Assembly: GCA_025356475.1 (NCBI GenBank)
Contig: JANXSX010000176.1
Coordinates: 1 to 56,410, forward strand
Source of the DNA: Isosphaeraceae bacterium
GTDB taxonomy: Bacteria; Planctomycetota; Planctomycetia; Isosphaerales; Isosphaeraceae
Direction of reading: 5' to 3'
DNA: 56,410 bases
A program made the position numbers and the translations under genes. Below are positions 1 to 8,185 of the stretch, piece after piece. Numbering within the stretch: the first letter of the stretch is position 1; each line of letters begins with the position of its first letter. The notes beneath the pieces are model-generated. The model was not told where the DNA came from. It worked only from the letters and a program-made list of their open reading frames with translations, and searched no databases.

Positions 1-944
1 CTTCGATTAAACTCCGGCAATTCATCGAGAAATAAAACACCTTTATGGGCGAGTGAGATTTCACCGGGTTGAGGGATACTCCCTCCTCCCACAAGACCGG
101 CATCGCTGACCGAGTGGTGGGGTGCTCGGAATGGTCGAGTGGCCAGCAGTGGCTCACCAGCGCGTAATAATCCCATCGCGCTATAGATGCGCGTGGTTTC
201 AAGACTTTCACAGGGCGAGAGAGGTGGCAGGATCGTGGGAAGTCGCTTGGCGAGCAGTGTTTTCCCCGTGCCGGGCGGGCCAATCATCAGGAGGTTATGG
301 TGGCCCGAGGCGGCGACGATCATCGCACGTTTGGCGTACGCTTGACCCTTAACATCACTGAAATCTTCATCAAAGTGCGCAAGCCGCCTGACAACTGCTT
401 CAAGATCAACATCTCTCGGCTCGATATCGACCGCTCCCGAGAGAAAGCCCACGGCTTCGGTCAAGCTACCGATCGGGAAGACGTCGATTCCCTCGACCAC
501 AGCGGCCTCGGAAGCGTTGGCGGCGGGGACAAGGAACCCCGTCTTTCCATCTGCCGCCGCTTGCATTGCCATGGACAGAACCCCTCGGACGGGCCGGGTC
601 TCGCCATCAAGGCCAAGCTCGCCGACCACCGCGTACGAACCGGGACGTTCCAAGGCAAGCTGGCCATTGCCGACCAGCAGCCCCAGCGCAATGGGCAAGT
701 CAAATCCACCGGCGTCTTTCCTCAGGTCGGCAGGAGCCAAATTGATCACAACGCGATCGATGGGTCGCCGATATCCCGAGTTCACCAAGGCACGCTCAAC
801 CCGATAGGTGCTCTCTTTGACCGCGGTCTCGGCCATACCGACCAGGATCATCTTGGGCGACGTCGAAGCGGCCACATCAACCTCGACATCGACCGGGGCC
901 GCATCGATCCCGACGAGGGTATAGGACGATAGCTTGGCGAGCAT
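1..944 (-). CDS. YifB/ComM-family Mg-chelatase-like AAA+ ATPase, C-terminus beyond window edge
   Basis: Reading the minus strand from an ATG at 944 gives an open frame of 314 codons that runs off the left edge. It starts [15 protein letters not shown] and continues with the Lon-protease-like (ChlI) N-terminal domain typical of YifB. Next come a Walker A motif [12 protein letters not shown] near residue 220 and the Walker B region [13 protein letters not shown] at the very edge. Members of this family (ComM in transformable bacteria) are hexameric helicases that promote branch migration during natural transformation; in many other bacteria the role is unclear. The remaining roughly 190 residues (sensor regions and C-terminal domain) are not in the window. 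There is no gene immediately upstream in the same direction, so it is probably transcribed alone or with genes to its left. Family assignment is confident; a competence role is only inferred. Confidence 0.93.
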   Translation of the reverse strand, partial: MLAKLSSYTLVGIDAAPVDVEVDVAASTSPKMILVGMAETAVKESTYRVERALVNSGYRRPIDRVVINLAPADLRKDAGGFDLPIALGLLVGNGQLALERPGSYAVVGELGLDGETRPVRGVLSMAMQAAADGKTGFLVPAANASEAAVVEGIDVFPIGSLTEAVGFLSGAVDIEPRDVDLEAVVRRLAHFDEDFSDVKGQAYAKRAMIVAASGHHNLLMIGPPGTGKTLLAKRLPTILPPLSPCESLETTRIYSAMGLLRAGEPLLATRPFRAPHHSVSDAGLVGGGSIPQPGEISLAHKGVLFLDELPEFNR

Positions 945-1134
945 AACGTGGAGCCGCCGTGGGTCGTGGACGCTCGTCTTCGAGTGCTTCCGCAATATGA
1001 AGATAGCTCATGGTCAGAGGAGGTTCACCCTCGCGACACAATTCGGTCCTCAGGAAGTCTCTCCTGCCTCTGGAAATTGGTTCCACCCGCAGCCTGAGTA
1101 GCTCGAGGGCCTCGCTCGGGTCGGTCGACTTCCA

Positions 1135-1302
1135 TCAGGTCATCGGCAAGGAGACGGTGAATGTCGTCCCATGCTCCAGAAGGCTCTCGACCTGAATGGT
1201 ACCGCCGTGGGCTTCGACAATCCATTTGCAAATGCTCAGCCCGAGCCCGTAGCCTTCGCCCGTGCGAGCTTGACTGGCCTGATAGAATCGCTCAAAAATG
1301 CC
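1135..1302 (-). pseudogene. C-terminal remnant of a sensor histidine kinase
   Basis: The minus strand encodes about 55 residues that match the end of a HATPase_c domain. They comprise the F-box-like stretch GIFERFY, the G2-box GEGYGLGLSICKWIVEAHGG, and the terminal strand HGTTFTVSLP followed by a TGA at 1135-1137. The preceding codons do not continue into a recognisable N-box or the D-x-G-x-G motif. The homology starts abruptly at the residues that normally follow DTGIGI. No start codon or ribosome-binding site supports expression. This is best read as the left-over end of a deleted kinase gene. It is not connected in frame to the yifB-like gene. Confidence 0.7.
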
Positions 1303-1778
1303 TAGCGCCCGCGAGTTGGTGCGCCCGTTTGGGGAGGAACTGCGTCTTATTGGGTATTCAACCGCTCGCGGTTTTTGTTTTGGAAGACATTGCGTTTTTT
1401 CCCTAAAGGGGCACGACAGATCAGCCTAGGGCACCGCCCTAGGGAGGGCGACCGTGCCTCAAGAAAACCCGTCGACGGCTGCGTCACCCCTCCCCTGTGC
1501 GATGCCCAGGGCTGGTTTGTGGCCGCCCTTACAGGGCGACAAAACTCATGAGGACAAGATGTTACACCAGATTTTTCCTCCTCGGCCACCAGAGACCAAC
1601 ACACAGGGGAGCTAAGTTCATTGCTCTGGGAACGAGCTTACTCAGAACTTGCCATCTACCCAGACCTGCGCACCATCTGCCGAGCGCTAGGCGAGAACCT
1701 GATGGATCAGGTCACGTTCTGCTACGCAGACCCGGACCTCTCGGCATGTACCAATGTTGGTTCTTGACTGACGGGTCC
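1303..1778. other. Gene-free stretch with small hairpins
   Basis: No convincing gene was found in these 476 bases. Two hairpins are visible. One at 1360-1373 (AACCG, CTCG loop, CGGTT) is followed by TTTGTTTT and could act as a weak intrinsic terminator on the plus strand. The other is a perfect 8-bp stem CCTAGGGC/GCCCTAGG with a 3-base loop at 1425-1443. The plus strand around 1550-1765 has an open frame of about 70 codons with no recognisable start or family. The stretch looks like degraded sequence next to the kinase remnant. Confidence 0.4.
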
Positions 1779-3797
1779 TCAACTCACAGCGAACACCGCG
1801 TCGTCCCCTCCGACCCCATCGCGATTTCCGTCGAGTGGATTACCGGCCAAGTCATGAATCCCGGTGTGCGGTGGTCCGGCGAAGACGGTCAGACGCAATC
1901 CGCCTGGCAATCCTCCAGTGATCGCGGGAACGAGCGTCAAGGTGCGCGATCCAACATCGTAGGAGGCACTTCTGAAGCCGATAGCGATTCGAGGGATTGG
2001 GCTCCCTCGCTTGGCTCGACCGGGCTTGGTGAGCTGGAAGTTCTGGAGATCCTGCGCCTGGCCGGGGTTAATCGCCTCACTGAACGTGACGATAAACGAG
2101 ACTTTTCGCTTGTTGCCCTTGCCAGTGACCACGATTCGAACATTGCCGACGATCGTAGGTGGGGTCGTGTCTGGTGGGATCGGTTTGGGAGAGACGGTTG
2201 CATTCACCAAGACGGTGTTGTTGCCGGGCGATGGGTCCGCTTGTTGGGCAGCCGCGTTGATCGTGAAGCTCAGGTTGCCGGTAACATTCGGTACGACGGT
2301 GATCTGCACTGACCCCGAGATATTCGGGGCGAGGGTGCCGAACTCGACGGTGAGGACTCCCCCCACTAGTGTCACAGGGAAGCCCCCACTCGTGAATGCT
2401 AGGACATACGTGACCGACGAGGGCAGGGTCTCGGTGAGCCGGACTGAGCCCGCCGCGTCCGGTCCTGTGTTCGTCACTGTGACGGTGTAGACATACGGAC
2501 TTCCTTGAACAACCGTCGGGGGGGCGGCCACCTGGACCGAGATGTCGGCTGAGGTTCCGCCACTGACCGGGTCAAGCCTCAGCGAGAGGTCGTAATCTCC
2601 GGTCGGCCCGGCAACCCTGCGGGCCAAGTCTTCCAACGGCGAGTAAGCTGCGTTCCCAGCTCCCGAAACCCCTAAGTAATAGCTGCCATTGGCTGGAAGC
2701 TGATAGGAAAGCGTGTCATAAAGGCCATTGTTGGCGGCCTTTAACTCGGTGCCGGCGGCGTTGAAGAGTCGGAGGCATGTATCGACTGATGTTCCACCAG
2801 CGTGAGGTAAAGTCGTTGCAGTGAAAACTTGACCTGCCTGACCGACAATCTTGAACATGTCGACATCGCTAGGATCAGCAGGACCGATCGACAGACCAAC
2901 TAAAGAGTTGGAGCCGAGGCCGTTGAGTTGGGATGTCGTCGCCTGCGGGATCGTCCCGTCAGTGTCGGAGTTCAGAGTCCAGCCCAAGTCTTGGAGCCCT
3001 GCAAAATCCAATCGGGTCAGGAGCTTTCGTGTCCCTTGGAGGAGGTTCGGGTCCATCACGGTCTCGGTGCCGCCGTCGGTTGTTCCTTGGGCCCAGTGGC
3101 CCTTATCCGGCGAGACAGAGAGGATGCCTGGGCCATCGAATGCGGCGTTGGAGGCGGCGCCGAGAAACTGATTTGTGGGAGAGACGAGAGCCTGCCAAGA
3201 GGCTGAGGTTCCGAACCCGATCAGGTGTTCAAACTCGTGAAAAGCAACAGACAGAAAATCATTTTGGCTGGATGCAAGCCCTGAGGCATCTTTGCCAAAG
3301 TACCAAGAGGCGTTCGTGTCGAACGTGATCGCACCGCCCCAAGGACCAACGTCGGTCGGTGTCGCGGCCAACGCACCGCTCTGACCACGTGCCGTCACGA
3401 GATCGTTCCAGGCGGCACTCCCGCTGGAATTGAACCCACCAGATCCACCGATCCCGAGTTCGCTTCCCCCCAGAGGCTGGCCCCCCGCGAAGACGAGGAT
3501 CGTATTTGCGGGGACAGTCGGATTGTTCAGCGAGACAATCGACCCCGTCCCAGGCGCGTTGAAGTTGGCGGTCCAACTATTCGTCCCGCCCGGCTGGATC
3601 GCCAGCAAGTTGTCCGCGAGTCGGGATCCGATGGTGTCGCCGACCGCCTGCAGGAGGTCTCGTCTCGCCTGGGTATTGAAGAACCCGTTCGAGTCGTACG
3701 AATAGTCGATCTGGAACGTCACACTTAACAGTGAGCGAACTTCCAGGGCTTCCGGCGCTGGACGAAATCGGACGGAAGAACCGCTGCGCCGGGCCAT
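1779..3797 (-). CDS. Secreted metallopeptidase-like mosaic protein (planctomycete extracellular motif, PPC, DUF11, Ig-like)
   Basis: A protein of about 672 residues that begins with the planctomycete export/anchor motif PEALEVRSLLS (Planc_extracel type). A zinc-metallopeptidase-like region follows with HEFEHLIGFG near residue 190, the HExxH of metzincin-type enzymes. The usual third ligand at HExxHxxGxxH is a Thr here. Further on are a pre-peptidase C-terminal (PPC) beta-sandwich (about 300-410), a DUF11 repeat starting ADISVQV (about 415-530), and a C-terminal SbsA-like Ig domain (DTTPPTIVGNV to LAGNPLDGN). The start at 3797 is chosen because GGAGG lies 8 nt upstream; the ATG two codons earlier is only 2 nt from it. 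It probably acts outside the cytoplasm. Proteolytic activity is inferred and uncertain given the atypical motif. The gene stands alone, with no operon partner visible. Confidence 0.85.
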   Translation of the reverse strand: MARRSGSSVRFRPAPEALEVRSLLSVTFQIDYSYDSNGFFNTQARRDLLQAVGDTIGSRLADNLLAIQPGGTNSWTANFNAPGTGSIVSLNNPTVPANTILVFAGGQPLGGSELGIGGSGGFNSSGSAAWNDLVTARGQSGALAATPTDVGPWGGAITFDTNASWYFGKDASGLASSQNDFLSVAFHEFEHLIGFGTSASWQALVSPTNQFLGAASNAAFDGPGILSVSPDKGHWAQGTTDGGTETVMDPNLLQGTRKLLTRLDFAGLQDLGWTLNSDTDGTIPQATTSQLNGLGSNSLVGLSIGPADPSDVDMFKIVGQAGQVFTATTLPHAGGTSVDTCLRLFNAAGTELKAANNGLYDTLSYQLPANGSYYLGVSGAGNAAYSPLEDLARRVAGPTGDYDLSLRLDPVSGGTSADISVQVAAPPTVVQGSPYVYTVTVTNTGPDAAGSVRLTETLPSSVTYVLAFTSGGFPVTLVGGVLTVEFGTLAPNISGSVQITVVPNVTGNLSFTINAAAQQADPSPGNNTVLVNATVSPKPIPPDTTPPTIVGNVRIVVTGKGNKRKVSFIVTFSEAINPGQAQDLQNFQLTKPGRAKRGSPIPRIAIGFRSASYDVGSRTLTLVPAITGGLPGGLRLTVFAGPPHTGIHDLAGNPLDGNRDGVGGDDAVFAVS

Positions 3798-3997
3798 GGT
3801 CATGACCTCCGGTAGGGAAATCGCGGGGAGGAAACGAACAGAGACGAGTCGAGCACCCGTTCCAAGCCTACGACTTCGGAAAGGTTGATGGCCAGTCTCG
3901 AATACAACTCACAACATCGCGTGGCTTTCAAACCATTCTAACGCGATCGGATGGTCATAGGCGTAGCAATTTCATGAATTGGGCCAGAAGCGTGCGA

Positions 3998-4315
3998 TCA
4001 TCCGTTGGAATGATAACTCCCCCGACGAATCCCCTTTAGGGCCGCTTCGACTGCAAGGTTGTATGCGACAATAATATCCGGGTCGGGGTCAGATCCGCCG
4101 TGGGCGTGGACTGGGTTAGAGAGGAACTCAACGAGGACTTTGAGGCGCTCAGTTTCAGCTCGGTGCCAGTCGAGTTGATGCTGGGCTTGCCACTCTGCCT
4201 TCGAGTCCTCGACGAGTGGAGCGTCTTGCTCTTCACTCGCGGCGAGGGCAAGGCCGGGAATCTGCGCTGGTTGGACAAGAGGAAACTTGGGGTTGGGCAC
4301 TGCGGGGCTCCTCAT
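3998..4315 (-). CDS. Small hypothetical protein
   Basis: An open frame of 105 codons with an ATG start. The middle (EDSKAEWQAQHQLDWHRAETERLKVLVEFL) is charged and likely alpha-helical. The tail HGGSDPDPDIIVAYNLAVEAALKGIRRG looks like a structured helix. There is no signal peptide, membrane segment or recognised domain. No clear Shine-Dalgarno sequence precedes the ATG. It lies between two secreted-protein genes on the same strand but is separated from both by untranslated DNA. The amino-acid composition is more protein-like than in the overlapping frames, which is the main reason for calling it. Function unknown. Confidence 0.5.
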   Translation of the reverse strand: MRSPAVPNPKFPLVQPAQIPGLALAASEEQDAPLVEDSKAEWQAQHQLDWHRAETERLKVLVEFLSNPVHAHGGSDPDPDIIVAYNLAVEAALKGIRRGSYHSNG

Positions 4316-4384
4316 TGAACGCGCAGTCAGGGAAGGCGGAGAACGGCGTGGCTGAGACCGTTCTACCGCCTCATCGTCGCTTCA

Positions 4385-5182
4385 TCAAGCCGATCGATTT
4401 ACCTTGACACCCACGATCCTGGCCATCGTCGACTCAGGGACAAAACTCCCGACCGACTCGATGCCGCCGTTCACGTCGGACTTGGTCCAAAAACTAAATC
4501 TGTAAGCGCTCGTCGGCAGCCCTTTTGAGGGCAAGAGTGATGGCGCGACATAGACGCGTAAGGTGGACCCGGTCGTTGTGATTTGCGAAGGGTCAAGCGC
4601 AGTTGTGTGATTGTTAGTCAGATCGGTCACGGTGCCTGTTGCAGTCCCGGCGGTGAATGTCACGCTGACCAACGCGTCGATCTTGATGTTGGGTCGACTG
4701 CCGAAAGGCGTGCTGGTCGCCGCTCCTTTCCCGCGATCGATGCCGAAGACGTAGGTGCTCGGCTGGGGGAGATGGATTGAGCCCAGCAAGATCGCTCCAA
4801 ACTCATAAGTCCCGTTCTTGAGCTTCAAACCTCCTGCTGCGATCCCACCAAGTTGGTCATAATGGGGTCCTGTGTAAGCTTCCTGGAACTGAGGAATCTT
4901 GAAGGCGATTCCGGGGATGCTGTACTCGGTCCTGGTGCCACTGACGAACTGATTGACGATCTTGGGTAGGCTTCGAATCTGTCCCTTGAGCAGCGATGTG
5001 AATTCTGACCCTGGGCCCCCTTTGAGAGCCGATAGGATCGCGGCGACGCCGGCGGGATCGGTGACGATACTCTTGGGGGAGAGGGCAATATGTGCGGTCG
5101 GGTGGATCGATGTGCCTGGGCCACTGAGCAGGGCCCGGCCTTCAAGAGTTTCCACTCGCGGAGCGCTCGGGCGGAGACGCAT
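4385..5182 (-). CDS. Secreted planctomycete protein with LEGRALLS motif, function unknown
   Basis: The ATG at 5182 gives a protein of 265 residues starting MRLRPSAPRVETLEGRALLS, the planctomycete extracellular N-terminal signature. A longer frame upstream begins at a TTG (5245) and adds 21 low-complexity residues; the ATG fits this family better. The rest is rich in Gly, Ser and Thr and predicted to be mostly beta strands (for example VSVTFTAGTATGTVTDL and STLRVYVAPSLL). No catalytic motif is seen. The same type of N-terminus occurs in the larger metallopeptidase-like protein 1.4 kb away, so both are probably handled by the same export or attachment route. Role unknown; a surface or cell-envelope location is inferred. 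Confidence 0.75.
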   Translation of the reverse strand: MRLRPSAPRVETLEGRALLSGPGTSIHPTAHIALSPKSIVTDPAGVAAILSALKGGPGSEFTSLLKGQIRSLPKIVNQFVSGTRTEYSIPGIAFKIPQFQEAYTGPHYDQLGGIAAGGLKLKNGTYEFGAILLGSIHLPQPSTYVFGIDRGKGAATSTPFGSRPNIKIDALVSVTFTAGTATGTVTDLTNNHTTALDPSQITTTGSTLRVYVAPSLLPSKGLPTSAYRFSFWTKSDVNGGIESVGSFVPESTMARIVGVKVNRSA

Positions 5183-5285
5183 AGGGGGTCGCTCGTCTGG
5201 TGGGAGGTTCGATGATGATAGAGAGGATGCTTCGACTCTACCCAAACCATACGAACTTAGGAAAGGCTCGAGGTTGCCACAATGA

Positions 5286-5972
5286 TTATCGTCGAGAGGC
5301 GAAAGGGCTCAGTCCGCGAGCCTGATAGGGTGCTGACCCTGCCGCATGGTTTGTGAGGTCATGAATCCGGCCGATCTCAGGAACCTCATCACGAATTGCA
5401 GCATCGACCCCGTGTCTCAAGGTCACATCAGCGAGCCCGCAGCCCTGGCAACCACCCGACATTCGCAGGTAGACCACATTGTCGATCAGGTCGACCAATT
5501 CGACTCCACCCCCGTGACTTGCCACGACCGGGTTGACTCGTTCATTGAGGACACTTTGCACTCGCTGACGAAGCTGCTCGGCTCTCGGCATCGAGTCGAT
5601 CAAGTCACGACTCAACGGTGTGATCGTGGAGTTGAGTTGGGAGCGTAAAACCTTACCAACGTCCCTCCCCAGAGTTTTCCAATCGATCGGGCTTCGAGCC
5701 GACCGGTCACCCAGCGCGCGACGCACCATACGAACATAAGGTCCGACCAGGGGAAGGCCGGAATCGCCCTCACGCGTCACAAGAACGAGGTCGTGAGAAA
5801 TCAGGACCGAGGCGATACCTTCAATCGTAAAAAGGCCCTCGGCCAGAGGCGAACCCTGTGCAGTCACGCGGTCAGGCACATAGGCCCACTGGTCGAGCGC
5901 AACCGGTTGGCTCACGAGAAAGAGGCAACGCGGGCCGGTCAGTGGTTCTGCGGTGATCGTGATCTCAGGCAT
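5286..5972 (-). CDS. Nfu/NifU-type iron-sulfur scaffold protein
   Basis: A protein of about 228 residues with an Nfu N-terminal domain (PEITITAEPLTGPRCLFLV onward) and a C-terminal NifU-like domain. The latter carries the conserved CxxC in GGCQGCGLADVTLRHG, which binds a transient [4Fe-4S] cluster in this family. The family builds or carries Fe-S clusters to apoproteins. A GTG at 6008 gives 12 extra residues (MSQTPESPRDRF); the ATG at 5972 matches the usual N-terminus better, though neither has a strong ribosome-binding site. It is divergent from the NtrC-like regulator, with about 100 bp between the starts, so both promoters lie in that gap. Clients could include the Fe-S protein ActB of this window, but that link is speculative. 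Confidence 0.85.
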   Translation of the reverse strand: MPEITITAEPLTGPRCLFLVSQPVALDQWAYVPDRVTAQGSPLAEGLFTIEGIASVLISHDLVLVTREGDSGLPLVGPYVRMVRRALGDRSARSPIDWKTLGRDVGKVLRSQLNSTITPLSRDLIDSMPRAEQLRQRVQSVLNERVNPVVASHGGGVELVDLIDNVVYLRMSGGCQGCGLADVTLRHGVDAAIRDEVPEIGRIHDLTNHAAGSAPYQARGLSPFASRR

Positions 5973-6078
5973 GAACCGATCTCTGGGAGATTCTGGGGTC
6001 TGGCTCACGCGTCGACCGGGTCTTGCTCCGTATTGTAAGATATCCGTTCCGTCTCTCCCCTGCGCGAGGTTCAGGCCG

Positions 6079-7875
<1,797 letters not shown>

Positions 7876-7888
7876 GATTATATCCTGT

Positions 7889-7981
7889 CTTCCCGACGAG
7901 AGCTTTGACAAGCTCCCTACGGATCTCGCAGAACAGCACGATCCTTACATTTACGGCATTCCAAAGCGGTCGCATTCGTGA
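7889..7981 (+). pseudogene. C-terminal remnant of an antitoxin-like gene upstream of a PIN toxin remnant
   Basis: The plus strand encodes LPDESFDKLPTDLAEQHD followed by PYIYGIPKRSHS and a TGA at 7979-7981. This reads as the acidic C-terminal end of a small antitoxin. Its stop overlaps the GTG of the downstream PIN-like frame by GTGA, the usual coupling of toxin-antitoxin pairs. The N-terminal part is missing because the frame runs back into the end of the NtrC-like gene. The antitoxin identity rests on context and on resemblance to small proteins that precede PIN toxins, so it is tentative. Confidence 0.5.
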
Positions 7982-8110
7982 AACGGATTTTTGCGGATAC
8001 ACTTTACTGGGTGGCGATCTCCCACCGAAGAGATCAATGGCATCAAGCGACCGCACATGTCAGTCGTACGTTGGGCGATTGCCATTTGGTGACGATCGAC
8101 AACGAGCCGA
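7978..8110 (+). pseudogene. Truncated PIN-domain (VapC-like) toxin remnant
   Basis: From the GTG at 7978 the frame reads KRIFADTLYWVAI, then HRRDQWHQATA, then GDCHLVTIDNE. This matches the first third of PIN-domain ribonucleases: the first catalytic Asp in FADT, and a later helix and strand. Full PIN proteins have about 130-145 residues; here the homology stops after about 43, and the frame then runs through a terminator-like hairpin. The later acidic residues of the active site are absent, so the product would be inactive. The reading is a decayed toxin-antitoxin locus left between two convergent genes. Confidence 0.6.
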
Positions 8111-8120
8111 GTAAGCAAAA

Positions 8121-8166
8121 CAAAACTCCGCAATCCAGCAGGATTTTGCCGGATTGCGGAGTTTTG
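8121..8166. terminator. Perfect 16-bp inverted repeat, probable bidirectional terminator
   Basis: Arms 8121-8136 (CAAAACTCCGCAATCC) and 8151-8166 (GGATTGCGGAGTTTTG) are perfect complements around a 14-base loop. The stem core is GC-rich and the ends are A/T-rich, giving AAAAC on one side and GTTTT on the other. It sits between the plus-strand regulator/toxin remnant and the end of the minus-strand cyanophycin synthetase gene, 20 bp from the latter's stop, as expected for a shared terminator of convergent genes. Confidence 0.75.
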
Positions 8167-8185
8167 GTGTGTGGATCTTGATTGC

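Noticed and set aside
297-932. Long plus-strand open frame opposite the yifB-like gene
   Set aside because: It is the antisense shadow of the YifB coding sequence, which has clear family motifs on the minus strand.
1550-1765. Plus-strand frame of about 70 codons (LWERAYSELAIYPDLRTICR)
   Set aside because: No start codon with a ribosome-binding site and no family match; too little evidence to call a gene or remnant.
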